Shown here: piece by piece, positions 1-10,373 of the stretch
How positions within the stretch are numbered: position 1 is the stretch's first letter
Layout of the letters: each line of letters opens with the position of its first letter
NCBI GenBank assembly: GCA_026075535.2
Contig: AP026539.1
Location: forward strand, 10,106,001-10,170,000
Source: Tricholoma matsutake
Lineage: Eukaryota > Basidiomycota > Agaricomycetes > Agaricales > Tricholomataceae
Direction of reading: 5' to 3'
Length of the DNA: 64,000 nt
Notes under the pieces: generated by a model
The model's database searches: none
What the model saw: the letters and a program-made list of their open reading frames with translations, nothing else
What the model was told of the DNA's origin: nothing
Translations under genes and position numbers: made by a program

Positions 1-450
1 GAGGTCGCCAGCAACAAATGTGAGCTGTTGGAGGATGGGGAGAGTGATGGGTTGCTTGGGATTATGTTCACACTCTCCATGGAAGTGCTTGATGCCATGA
101 ATGACCTGGCGCACTAACTCAGATTCACAAGCTGTGAAAGGTAAGCCTTCATCAACATGGAAGGAACAAACGGCGGCGAGGTAGCCCTTAATGGTTTTGG
201 GTTGCAGCCTGCGATCACCAAGGGAGCACACCCACTCAACAATGGATCTATCTGTGGCCAGCAGGAATCTGCCAGGCTGGTCAAGAAGACAGGGTTCAAG
301 GCAGACAAAGTCGAGGTAGGACTTTTGACCTGTAGAGTAAGTTTTGTGGGTGCAAGAGGCAAGGCCATGCCAGAGGTAGAAGGCAGCACAGGGTGACATG
401 TTAGAGTGCGCTTCATACCAATGAGGTGGATTTCTGTGATGAGGGTTTGG
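1..450 (-). CDS. Tyrosine recombinase (YR), N-terminal part, partial
   Basis: The frame read down from about 450 is open to the window edge and overlaps the end of the RNase H ORF in a different frame. It encodes a core-binding (SAM-like) N-terminal domain as in phage-integrase-type recombinases: a helix around HKTYSTGQKSYLDF, then RSIVEWV, then KTIKGYLAAVCSFH, and finally a proline-rich link ITLPILQQL. The catalytic R-H-R-Y half lies outside the window. In Ngaro and DIRS elements this enzyme replaces the integrase and joins the circular cDNA to the target. The start codon is unknown; expression may depend on the overlap with the upstream ORF. Confidence 0.75.
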
Positions 451-2191
451 GGGGGAGATGCGGGGCGAGCTGGAAAAGCCTGGTGTACTGGAAATGAGAT
501 GCAGCATCAGCAAGCGAGTTCTCCTCAGTAGAAATCCAAACAGAAGAATAAGAAAATTTGAGACAAGTGGCCAGCATGGTAATTGCCTGGAGCACTGGCA
601 TTGCATGAGGGGATTTGGCAGTCCCAGAGTTCATCCATGCGATGACTGCTGAATTGTCACAGAAAAAAGTAACATGGTGCCCTGCCCATGAGTCGCCCCA
701 GCAAAGAATCACATGTAAGATGGCAAAGATCTCCTTAAATTGAATGTTATGGCAGCGATAGTGGCGCGGCATTTGAGCAGAGAACCATTGGTCACTTATC
801 ACACCACCCAAGCCCTTTCGCCCGCTAGCATCCATGTAGACAGAGATAGATGGAAGTGAGGGTGTAAGGACCATCACACCATTCCATTGTGCACTGAAAG
901 TCCACCACCAACGAATATCAGATGCAGCAGATTTAGGAATGTAGCAGGTGGCAAAGGGGGATGTGAATGTTGATGAGAAATCAAAAAGACAGTGGATGAA
1001 TGTCCTTGACTTTGGAATGACTTGCGATGTGAACTGGAGAAACCCCATAAGTTCCTGGAGCTCATGCAAGGTACATTTAGTCTTCAGGGTCCAAGCATCC
1101 AATAGATCTGTCAAGTAAGCAAGCTTATCAGATGGAAGGTGAGCTTCCATTGCAATAGAATCCAGCTCAAGTCCAAGGAACTCAAGCTGGGTGCATGGCC
1201 AGACTGTTTTAGAGTCTTGGAAACGAAGCCCCAGTTTGTTTCCTAAAGCCAAAACCCATTCAATCGCAGCATTGCATACCAAGGGATGGAACGTGAGGAG
1301 GAAGTCATCCAAATAATGGTGAAGCACTGATGGGATGTGTCACTGGATGATCCAATGAAGAGCCTCAGCAAAGAGGTTAAAAATGTATGGCGCAGACTTA
1401 AGCCTGAACGCCAGCACGAGCAGGTAATAAAACCTGGAGCCCAAGTCAATACCGAGGAGATGCCAATTGGCAGCCCGAATGGGAATGTGGTGAAATGCTT
1501 CCTTCAGATCAAGCTTCGCCATCAAAGTGCCATGGCCAAGACACCTCAGGTCATGGACTGCACACTCAAACATGTCATAGGCAATATGGGCTTCATCATC
1601 AGGAATGCCATTGTTGACAGAAGCCCCATGTGGCCATGAAAGGTGGTTAATAATGTGAAGCTTCCCTGGGTTACGTTTGTGACCAACCACACCCAGCAGG
1701 GAGCAATGAAATTTGGGAAGGGGGGGGGAGGCGAAAGGGCCAGCGGCATGCCCATTATCCAGAAGGGATTGGACAGAGATGTTGACAAAATCCTTATGCT
1801 CCAGAGCAGACTTAAGATTCTTGCAAGATTGCCTGGACTCATCACCCAAAAAGCCAATGTTGGCACCAAACTGAATTATATTGAGAATAGACTTTACAAA
1901 TATGGGGTCAGGGTAGTCAGTAAGATAATGGTGCCAGGCAGCGAGTACAAGGGGAGTGGAGACAGGAGGGGAAGGAGATGCATGAGAATCATAGGTGTTA
2001 CAGTGTGGATCAGAATTAGGGCGCAATGGTGGTGGTGGACCAGGCAGGAATAAAGAAGTATGAGGGAGGTGAGATGTGAAAGGCAAGGTGGTGGAGATGG
2101 ATGACGAGGTAACCGAGACCGAAGAGGAACCAGAGTGCATGCATTGGCACCGGCGGGTGGCAGCACATGAAGCGGGCTGCAGGCCTGCCAA
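413..2191 (-). pseudogene. Reverse transcriptase-RNase H of the Ngaro-like element, one in-frame stop
   Basis: One reading frame runs from 2191 to 413 with a single TGA at 1342-1340. RT motif A is LDLKEAFHHIPI, motif B region is LKSAPYIFNLFAEALHW, and motif C is HHYLDDFLL just after the stop. RNase H follows, with VYMDASGRKGLGG, a central Glu in FKEIFAILHV, CDNSAVIAWMNSG and the final Asp in NSLADAASH. These are the residues expected in DIRS-order elements. The TGA replaces a residue between motifs B and C, where a Trp codon would be one base change away. The same frame is shared with the gag ORF upstream. Confidence 0.82.
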
Positions 2192-2200
2192 GCCGAACCC

Positions 2201-3310
2201 CTAGGTCTTCTTGCACATCTTCTCACCATGATCAGCAGCGCTACATTTGCGACACTTGTGAATGTGTCCATCTGGGCAGGGGGATGTCAAACAGGAGCCT
2301 TTGTTGAAAGCAAAACACATTTCGCCGCTGACATCACGCTTGGACTTCCCAGTCCCAGAGCGTGATGAGGGGGTGCTGCTAGTAGCATGCATGTGGCCAA
2401 AAAGGTACTGTGACATCAGAAGCTGGTCAGGCTGGGCCCAGCCAGAGTAAGACCCATTGAGCATCTCTTGGCAGCGGTGGAGATGGAATTGCATGTGGTA
2501 CTGAATCACAGCTGTCCACTTGTAGTTCTGGTGAAGGTCTAGAAGGTGAGCTGTATAGCGAGCCGCACTGAGACCAATGAGGAAAGTAGCGTGTGCATTG
2601 CCAGCAGATGCGGAAAAAGCTTGAAGGATGGTGAAATAGGTGGAAAGGGGGACAAGAAGGGAATGGAGGGATGGGTACTCCTTAAGCCCACTGACGCAGG
2701 GTGTTGCACTTTCCAAATGCTCGACGTCCGCTTTATTCCTGAAATACGAATCCAGCTTGCAGAGATCAATTGGACGGAACTCATGCCGGGCAATTTCCAA
2801 AAGCATGCTTGTCTCAATAGCAGGGAACAGGCTAGGGAGTGACTTACTAGCGGGGGAGACATCCATGGAGACGAATGCTGGGAAAGATGGTGGTGCAGGT
2901 GGGTTGCTCTGGGCTTGTGCAATGAGTTGCTGGTTTTGTTGAGCCATAGCCACGAAAAGCGACAAGATGGAAGCCATGGAGGCTGTGCTATCAGCTGGCT
3001 GAGGGTTTGGCGGGTTCATAGGGTTTGGCAGGTTGGAAAAAGAGCCACCAACATCGTCTGACATGGATAATGGCATAGGTGGGCAAGAGGAGCTCGAGAG
3101 GGATGAAATGGATGACGGCGATGGAGAGGGTGACAAATGGGATGAAAGGGGCAATGGCGACGGTGGTGATGAGGGGGCAGAAGGTCTGGGGACCAATTGG
3201 GCATGAAGTTCAGCATGTCTGGCCAGGCATGTCGCTATGGCAGAAGGGGCGGCACGCCAAGGGAGAAAATGACTGTCAGAGCCGCGTGATAGACTCATCT
3301 TTGAAGACAA
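2201..3310 (-). CDS. Gag-like ORF with C-terminal Cys/His cluster (Ngaro-like element)
   Basis: This 369-residue ORF has a Ser/Pro-rich N-terminal third, then an alpha-helical region and a C-terminal Cys/His cluster (CFAFNKGSC, CPDGHIHKCRKC, DHGEKMC). That fits a nucleic-acid-binding gag protein of Ngaro/DIRS elements. It ends with TAG at 2203-2201 and the RT frame continues in phase immediately after, so gag and RT are separated only by one amber codon. ATG at 3310 is the first in this open frame. Function is inferred from position and the Cys/His cluster. Confidence 0.7.
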   Translation of the reverse strand: MSSKMSLSRGSDSHFLPWRAAPSAIATCLARHAELHAQLVPRPSAPSSPPSPLPLSSHLSPSPSPSSISSLSSSSCPPMPLSMSDDVGGSFSNLPNPMNPPNPQPADSTASMASILSLFVAMAQQNQQLIAQAQSNPPAPPSFPAFVSMDVSPASKSLPSLFPAIETSMLLEIARHEFRPIDLCKLDSYFRNKADVEHLESATPCVSGLKEYPSLHSLLVPLSTYFTILQAFSASAGNAHATFLIGLSAARYTAHLLDLHQNYKWTAVIQYHMQFHLHRCQEMLNGSYSGWAQPDQLLMSQYLFGHMHATSSTPSSRSGTGKSKRDVSGEMCFAFNKGSCLTSPCPDGHIHKCRKCSAADHGEKMCKKT

Positions 3311-3360
3311 AGGAATGGTTCCTGCAGAAAGAAGAAATCTTGAGTCCTTTGGACTAATGA

Positions 3361-4258
3361 GCTCTATGTGAGTAATGGGGAAAGAAGCAGGACATGGAAA
3401 TGAGACATGGGAGAGAATCTAAATAGGCGTATCATGAAAGAGATGTATCGAAGAGACCATGAAAGAGATGTATGAAAGGAAAAACGGAGATCAGATAAGA
3501 TTGGTCGCTTACATAGACCTTGGTCAAATGTTTTTGACCTGTTCATCTTGCTACAAATTCAATGAGGTTCGAGTATTGTTGGTGAAGGCCTGGCACATTC
3601 TCCACTGTTATCGTCATAGGATGCTAAAGTGAGTCTGATCTCAGACTCTGTGCGGATATCTCCAGGCGTAATTGTATACGTTAGACTATATGGATCCAAT
3701 ACTCACTAGTCTGCCACTACTTATCAGGCTCCCGGTCCCAATGGGTTTGAAGATGTTAATGCCATCATGGTACATGTTTAGCCATGAGATTTTGAATGCT
3801 TCAGGAATATGGCAAGGCCATGTGTTTCTTGGACAGTTGGAGAAGGTAGGAAGCGAGGCAAGAGTTGGGATCTGAGATCTAGGTCAGGAAGGGATTTGGG
3901 AAGGACTGTATAAGAGGGCCGATTTGGAGAAGAATGGGCCACACGGCATTGGGGGACGGATGCAATCCAACATACCAAATGTTGTATATCCCAGTCGTTT
4001 GGACATCTGGAATGAACACGATCAGTGGGAATGAGGGAGTATTATCATGTTGTGTTCAACTTCTCTGATCGGATCAACTTCAATTCCTTGCATGTCAGTG
4101 TATGGATGGGTTAACCCCTGGTGGATAGATGGATAGATAAAAGAGCCTTTAACGCTTTGTTCTGTCATGAATCTACCCAAATTTCAATATTGTAAGTTGC
4201 AATACTTCCTAGCACGCCGACGCTGAACACGAGTAATACTCCTGAAAACTCTGAAAAA
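3361..4258. other. No gene recognised; likely terminal or flanking repeat DNA
   Basis: About 900 bp without a convincing coding frame. A short direct repeat of the type ATGAAAGAGATGTAT occurs near 3433-3475. This stretch probably includes the 5' untranslated end of the Ngaro-like element and decayed flanking DNA. I see no tRNA, TIR pair or promoter I can defend. Confidence 0.4.
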
Positions 4259-6221
4259 TTGCTTAACAGGATTACAGTCTTCTACAATCTCTATTGCTAC
4301 TCTTTTTTACACATGTGGGTATTGGGAAAAGTAGACAACACCATAGGGGCCAAGCTGTGGTTCAGCGATGGTGAGTCCCTCGATGCAATCCATGGTGGGT
4401 TGACCAAGGACTCGAGCCACCTGATTGTTGACAATCAAGGATTCATTGACATTACTGAATTCCACTCCCCATTCTCTCCGCTTCCTACTTACCTGAACTT
4501 GAACGGTCATGTTGCCTCGCATGATTCACAATCACCTGTAATGCTCAATCTCACCATACCTGGAAATGGTTCTTTCTTGTTCTCACTATCCGATGACACC
4601 AAATCTGTTAATTCTAGTGACATGCTACCTATCTTTGGGATGTTAAAGCCATTGCCAAAGGTGTCGGATAAAGACGCTGCATTTATCAATGAGATGATTG
4701 CCTCCAAATACATGCCATACCAAAACATCCCAGATGTGCCAGGGAAGCCTGTGGAAGAGATCAAAGCATTAGGGCAACACTTTTTTCCATTCTCGCCACA
4801 CAGCTTCCAGCTAGCAATGGTGGTGTATGACTGGACGACTGCGTCATTCGCACGCATAGTGTTTATGAAAATATTCGAGTACACTAGCATCCCACCGACG
4901 CCGTATCCTCTTGATTCTCCGAGTATTGCAACTGCGATCTGGGAGTCAAACTGGGGCATGTACATTCCGAGCAATCCTGACTACATGGACTCTTTTATGA
5001 TGAAGCCTGTGTCTTCATTGCAAGATGTTCAGATTCAGCTTCTCGCAGTCGAGCCTCAGCTGCAGCACTTTGGTGCTGTACAAAACTGGCTGCTCAGTGC
5101 CACTTTCAATGCAATGCCTCAGACAACCATCTTTTATGTGCCTCAATTGTTCAGCGGACAGATCGACATTTCCCAGCTCAATCTTGATTCCTTCGGTATC
5201 GAGATGCTGGAGTGTCCCCTGAATGCTGGGCCAACTGAAAAGCCACTTGTTCTGGCTTTTGCGGCAGCAATGGAGACCTTTGTCAAGCCCAGCAGCGTTA
5301 TCACGACCAAGATGGTCTGGAGTTTTGCGGGTTCCCTCGACACAGCAAAGCATTACCAGAATGGCCTCATCTTGATTGCCAACCCTCCCGACAATGAATC
5401 GTGGGTTTGGGATGTGGCAAGCTATGTCACACCGCTTTCAGATGATCCCGAGAAGAATGAGTACACATTTGCTCCAGAGACGTCCTTCTTTGTGCAGTCA
5501 TTAGAACAAGGAGAGGTTGATTGTAAGGGGACTAGGGGGGTGCCCTGTGTGTTTTTCCTATTTTTTATGTTCGTCCTATATTTTTCCCCACCTCATTTCC
5601 TTCTATTCTTCATTTTCTATGATTTTTCCGGATTTTATTACTAATTTTCCCTTGCTATCATGTTTGTACATGTTGACACTTTTATATTTAGAGGCGGAGT
5701 ACCCCTTCTGACACATACCCCTTGGTATGATGTCATTTGGCAGCCTTGATCTGCCTTGATCCGCCTTTTTCTATTTTTAGGTTATATTTGATTTTTGTCG
5801 TCTTCACATATACTGGGCATCAGCAAGGGGATCCTTAGAGTTTTCTCTTCGGATTTCCCTTTGCTAGGTGCGCCCCCAATCCCTGTATTATGTAGTATAA
5901 TTTTAACTTCGGATTTCCCTTTGCTAGAGGCTTAGGTTGCCCTTATATTGATGGCAAGCCGGTCCAGTTTCTGACTCTGAAACCATCTCCTACTGCTTCC
6001 CCTCAGGAGGAGCCAGCCAAGCTGCCTCGTCCTCCCCTTGACACCATACCTATGCACCATGATAGTGGTCCCATGTTCAATCACTATCTCATGCACAAGA
6101 CTGGTGGAAGACGATGCCGTTGTGTGGACAAGGTTGAAAGGTATGCCAACTGGGTACAATTTCAAGTGTATCTGCTAACGACTTTATACCCTCAGGAGTT
6201 GGCAGGCAGAGACTGCACACT
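4259..6221 (+). pseudogene. Unknown basidiomycete protein gene, split by a solo LTR
   Basis: An open frame runs from 4259 (or the internal ATG at 4313) to the LTR at 5522. It resumes in the same frame straight after the second copy of the TTGAT duplication, reading through KPVQFLTLKPSP to a likely donor at 6141. A 55-bp intron (6141-6195, branch-like CTAAC, acceptor CTCAG) leads to a stop at 6219-6221. Without the LTR the protein would be roughly 500 residues. It has no signal peptide or motif I recognise; it is Ser/Thr/Pro-rich and mostly non-repetitive, with a possible basic, Cys-bearing end (GGRRCRCVDKVER). Function is unknown, and it may be one copy of a dispersed family. With the LTR in place, translation ends inside the LTR with a hydrophobic tail, at 5644. 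Confidence 0.6.
5522..5947 (+). mobile_element. Solo LTR of a Ty3/Gypsy element (same family as element B)
   Basis: This 426-bp sequence starts TGTAAGGGGACTAGG and ends GGTTGCCCTTATA, near-inverted termini (TGTAAGGG / CCCTTACA with one change). It is flanked by the 5-bp duplication TTGAT (5517-5521 and 5948-5952). It matches the LTR at 24003-24438 on the other strand along its length, including a TATA-like ATATACTGG region and AGAGTTTTCTC about 28 bp downstream, the probable start of the transcript. No internal sequence remains, so it arose by LTR-LTR recombination. Confidence 0.9.
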
Positions 6222-7020
6222 GATGGAATGTGAATTTTGTGGAAGGTCATCGCAGAACTCGGGCACAATAAATGGGTTGATCAGCTTGGTATCGATACAA
6301 CAACAGAGAACTGGATATTCCGTCATGATGTCGGTTGTAACTTTTTCTTTCCCTAGTGATATGATTTTGTCCAGAAGGGCCTCATCTTTTCATCTACTAT
6401 CTGAGGCAGAAATGCAATGCATATATGGTTTCCAAATGAAGGAAGATGATAGTCTTCTGATAAGTCGCACTGAGTACATCAACGAGGCAGTTTAGATCGT
6501 CATCTGTTTGATCAGTTGGAGCACAAACATTGCGTCTTTTTCCATCTCCAGGTCATTCATGTGAGAAATACTTCAGTTTGTGATATGACTTTTTTGGAGT
6601 ATGAGAATTAGGTTTTAGAGCTAGAGGAGTTGGCATCCATAGTGTCATCATGTTAAATAAATAGGAGAATCGTTGTTCAAAACCAAATGCAACTATCCAA
6701 CAAAGCTGAGAGCATGGATCTTGTAGACAAGGACGTAGCACAATCGAGGTAAGGCAAGATGAGTTGCCAATCACAACAGTCCTCAGCTATCAAAATCGAA
6801 TTCTTGTACTAAATACTACCTTCCTTACTCATGTTGATCCATCATCAACTATGCATGAATTAGAAGTGTTGGAAGAAATCTCATTTGACAGGCCTCCTCC
6901 AATAAACCTTCAATGGCATACTTATTCTGGCAGATCCGTGAACCTATTAATAAAGTAGAATAAGGGTTAGTATGTGCCATGGCATAAGTGGAGGCAAAGT
7001 GGACATCAGCAAAATCAAGG
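6222..7020. other. Intergenic, nothing recognised
   Basis: About 800 bp of AT-rich DNA with only short open frames and no recognisable protein similarity on either strand. It lies between the split unknown gene and the TTAAG-rich end of the next repeat. Confidence 0.4.
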
Positions 7021-7456
7021 ATCGACTTATTTGGCTTATTTGGCTTAAACCCCAATTAAGGGAATTAAGGGGAATTAAGGAAAATAAGTTCATTTTTTCC
7101 CTTAAAACTGATAACCATTAAGCAGATATAATCAACCAAGCGGTATAAGCAACATGTAAGCAAATTAACGCCCTAAGGAGCATGTAATCCCTTAAGGCCT
7201 TAAGGACTTTTTCAAATTTTCTTCCAAGTCCCTCTCGGCATTTCCTGAAAATGGAAATTCAAACTCAGCATCACCGACGTCACACGTTGTTTGTGTTCAA
7301 TCCACCACTTCCGCTCCACACCTCTACACCACCATATCCATGCCAGCCAGAGCCACTAGTGACTGCAAGCAAGATTCATATTCTATGTATGTTGTAACAA
7401 TGAGACGGCACCAAGACACCCACACCTAGGACGACGACCCAGGACAGACCCACCGC

Positions 7457-7481
7457 TGCGAGCCCCTGCTTGCAGGGTGGA
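7457..7481 (+). repeat. Hairpin motif copy 1 (stem-CCCT-stem-GGGTGGA)
   Basis: TGCGAGC (7457-7463), loop CCCT, GCTTGCA (7468-7474), then GGGTGGA. Six Watson-Crick pairs plus one G-T pair. Part of the family described at 59991. Confidence 0.65.
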
Positions 7482-7843
7482 TGGAGGGATGAATGACGAA
7501 GATGAAGATGAACCACGAGGGGGAGAGGATGACGACGACGAACGACGAACCACTACCACAGCACCTCTAACCACTGCGGCGAACAACTGCTCATGGGTTA
7601 CAAATGGGGAGCAACAAGACGGGACAACAATGCCAGGGGACCGGGATGGAGAGGGGTACAAACGACGTGTGCGGTGAGGAGGAAGAGAATGGTGATGGGG
7701 CCAAAAAAAAACATCAAAAGGCGATTTTTTTTTCTTTCCCCTTTTCTAATTTCATTTCCTTGTGGCTAACAACAAAAATTTTAGGTAGTGATTTTGCTAT
7801 TGACAATGACGACGGGCACCCCCTGATCGACCCCCACTACTGC

Positions 7844-7867
7844 TACAAGCCCCTGTTTGTGGGGTGG
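7844..7867 (+). repeat. Hairpin motif copy 2
   Basis: ACAAGC (7845-7850), loop CCCT, GTTTGT (7855-7860), then GGGGTGG. The stem differs from copy 1 at several positions but still pairs, with one G-T. Confidence 0.6.
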
Positions 7868-8097
7868 TTAGGTGGTAGCACGACCATATGCCCACGAGGA
7901 AGGCCACAAGGATGATGGGGTGACATGACAGCAGCACCCACCGTAGCAGGTACCATGACATGAGGAACACTGCCACCCCTCACCCCCCGTCATCTCCCTC
8001 ACAGCGAGATGGGGTTTTCCGCTTTGTAGCACTGAGACGGCATGACGCCCAACCAGGACACCATAACGACGAACAGCATGCCACCAGCCACCAGCCT

Positions 8098-8119
8098 CGC
8101 GAGCAACTGCTCGGGTGGA
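8098..8119 (+). repeat. Hairpin motif copy 3, shortened
   Basis: CGAGC, loop AACT, GCTCG, then GGTGGA (8100-8119). The stem is 5 bp and the usual CA before the tail is missing. Confidence 0.5.
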
Positions 8120-8540
8120 TCGTGGGTGGAATGACAATGATGACAAGGCTGCCATGATAATGGGGGAGCAGCAATGATTGGGGGCGAAGGGGAGCATTTA
8201 GGACAGTGAAAAGGGGTGTCGAGTGGGGGTTGGGTAAACACATGGGAACGACGGGAGCAGGGATGAAACCATAGTCAGCAATGTGCTTATATATATATAT
8301 TATTCTTATTTTTTTGCTTAAACTGCTGCTTAAGTTTCCTTATTGACATGCTAGGCAGCCCCCTAAGAGCCCAAAAGTGGGTTAAGAAGTGATATAAGCA
8401 TGAATAAGGGGAATTTTGCTTAATTCAGGAAACGACCCTACTTATTCTAAGCAGAATTTCCTTAACAGCCATTTGCTTAATCTTCCTTAATTTCCACTTT
8501 AAGTGCAATAAGGAGACATTAAGCATAATAAGTTAGTGTC

Positions 8541-8838
8541 GGATTTTCCTGATGGAGGCTTCTGGCTCACTGTGGGTATGTGAAGACCTTGCCATGTAGG
8601 ACAAAGTTTTGACTTTCAGAATTGTATCTAGGCTATTTATGTGAGGGAATGGACTATACTAAATGATTGAAAGGAGGATATCAGGAATGTAGGTCTCTTC
8701 ATCCTTGACGACATGCACGTGGGAGATTAGATTATTTACATAATGATAGATCTAGAAGATAAGATCAGGATAATGATCATTTTTCACGACGATCATCATC
8801 CCTTCTCACACTCATATACCTCTTAGAACATAGACTAT
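8541..8838. other. Short intergenic region upstream of the phosphatase gene
   Basis: About 300 bp before the ATG at 8839. It should hold the phosphatase promoter, but I see no clear TATA or CCAAT element that I would stand by. Confidence 0.35.
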
Positions 8839-10023
8839 ATGCCAGAACCTGCCCCCGAAAGCACTCTCCCGTACCCTCCTCTTCACAAAGACAAGAAATT
8901 CGTTGTCTTGTCCGATTGGTTGGTCTGCATGGCAAATTTGCATGGCGTATGAAGACTCTTCTCATCCTCTACAGGGATGGAACTATCACGACATTCGACT
9001 CGAATGATTGTAAGTACAGTATGCTCATCCATTGCGCATTCTGATTTTAAATGTATCAGATATGACCGATAACCTAGGTTATGGCAGAGAGGAGCGACGG
9101 AACGGTAATTTAAAGATTCTCAATGGAGAGGTGACATTTAAGTATGTGGTAGAAGAATTGCTCGATCTATTATTCTCTTCTAGAGAAAGCTCACTTTTCT
9201 GTCCCGTAGAGATGCTTTCAGGGAGATGCTGAAGAGCGTCACAGAGAACGGATATAAATTTGACGAGTGTAAGAAGATCCTTCGGGAAAGTGAGCATGCT
9301 GGTTTCCTTCTATTTGGGATACTTCAACTTACCCCATTGGAGAAATCAAGCTCGATTCGGGATTTAGAGATTTCTATGCCTGGTGCAAATCTAGTGCTAT
9401 CCCTGTCATCATTGTTTCAAGGTGTGTGTATTCTCTAGCGACAGCTCGCGCACGACCATGATCCAGCACCTCAGTGGTATGGCCCCAATCATCCGTGCTG
9501 TGCTCTCGAACCTCGTCCCCGAGGAGGACGCAAACGAGATCGACATCATAGCGAATGACGCTATTGTACAATCCGACGGCCAGTGGGAAATCCAGTTTAG
9601 GCATCCTTCGAGGTATGTCTGGCTCTTATTCCTCACACCGAACATTGCTATTAAACTCTGATATAGCCCATTCGGACACGACAAATCACAGGCGATCCTC
9701 CCATATCGCAACCTTCCTAATCCGCCGACCCTCTTCTTCTTCGGGGATGGTGTCTCAGGCAAGTCTGCGCTACGCATAGGGTTATGCTCTGTTCCCTGAT
9801 CCTCACTCTGTGATTTAAAGATATCTCGGCTGCGAAGCATGCTGACTTGCTTTTTGTCAAATATAAGCCTGGCGGTGAGAATGATCTCGCGGCGTACTGT
9901 AAGAGGGAGGGTATCAAACATGTCTTGTTTGAAAACTTTGCTGAGGCTCTGAAGGTGGTACAGTCTGTGGTGGCTGGGGAGCAGACAATCGATCAGGTTG
10001 TTTCGACTTTGAGTAGTCTGTAA
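8839..10023 (+). CDS. HAD-superfamily phosphatase (yeast YNL010W / MtnX-like), 8 exons
   Basis: Exons: 8839-8918, 8975-9009, 9060-9141, 9210-9289, 9343-9421, 9475-9612, 9667-9758, 9821-10023. They sum to 789 nt, giving 262 residues. The first intron splits the catalytic motif, and splicing restores SDWDGT with the nucleophile Asp. Other HAD motifs are DSNDYMTDNLGYG, VIIVSSGMAPI (motif II Ser), the motif III Lys region FGHDKSQ, and FFFGDGVSDISAAKHADLLF (motif IV acidic pair). Length and motif order match the cytosolic phosphoserine-phosphatase-like family that includes yeast YNL010W; the substrate is probably a small phosphorylated metabolite. Intron 7 (9759-9820) begins with GC (GCAAGT), and the frame is kept only if that GC-AG intron is used. 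It is an intact single gene surrounded by transposons. Confidence 0.9.
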
Positions 10024-10373
10024 CCCGTTGGGACTGAGTTTGTGACGTTGGGTGGGTTTGAAGTGATCATGTCAAATTGATACAACCCCTACTGTGGAAA
10101 TTTGGGTTGCCAGTAAATTGTACGAAACGCACGGTGTCCACACTAGACTTTGAATCGAATAGCGATATTCTAGCTAGCTACTAGCTAGGCATTCATGGAT
10201 AACGAAAACCCTAAGTGGGTATATCCTCGAACTGCAGTCACTAAGACTCGGAGTGTCTGCAAGAACTTCTTATATACGAGTATAGTAAGGTATAGTAACA
10301 CTGGCAGCTCTGGATACTGTAACCGATTGTATGGTAGCAACCATAACTAAGGCTCCAACCATATATTATATCC
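10024..10373. other. Intergenic, 3' flank of the phosphatase gene
   Basis: About 350 bp of AT-rich DNA without an open frame of note. The 5' break of the truncated LINE lies near its end. Confidence 0.4.

Larger units (their letters stand above)
1..3360 (-). mobile_element. Ngaro-like (DIRS-order) tyrosine-recombinase retrotransposon, left end outside window
   Basis: On the minus strand the order is a gag-like ORF, reverse transcriptase, RNase H, then a tyrosine recombinase that runs off the left edge. There is no DDE integrase and no LTR. Only about 25 residues follow the RNase H before the stop, so there is no room for the DNA methyltransferase found in DIRS1-type elements, which favours Ngaro. 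Gag, RT and RNase H lie in one frame interrupted by two stops, so this copy is either decayed or uses readthrough. The right boundary (about 3.36 kb) is a guess, because terminal split repeats could not be recognised. Confidence 0.8.
7021..8540. mobile_element. Non-autonomous repeat element with TTAAG-rich ends and hairpin motifs
   Basis: The two ends (about 7025-7210 and 8290-8535) are rich in CTTAA/TTAAG and are imperfect inverted copies: CTTATTTGGCTTA at the left against CTTATTATGCTTA at the right on the other strand. The centre (7400-8270) is different: GC-rich, full of GACGACGA and CCACCACC runs, with three copies of a hairpin motif followed by GGGTGG. No transposase frame is present. 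I could not find a clean target-site duplication, so superfamily and exact limits are uncertain. Confidence 0.5.

Noticed and set aside
7021..8540. Assignment of this element to hAT like its neighbours
   Set aside because: Its ends are TTAAG-rich rather than TAGTG-like, and I found no 8-bp duplication.
8919..8974. A start at the ATG near 8949, giving a phosphatase without the nucleophile Asp
   Set aside because: That reading (LYRDGT) lies in an intron; splicing 8918 to 8975 gives the normal SDWDGT and a good N-terminus.
9422..9474. Splicing at the earlier AG near 9438
   Set aside because: It would insert extra residues into the VSSGMAP motif; the acceptor at 9473-9474 gives the conserved sequence.
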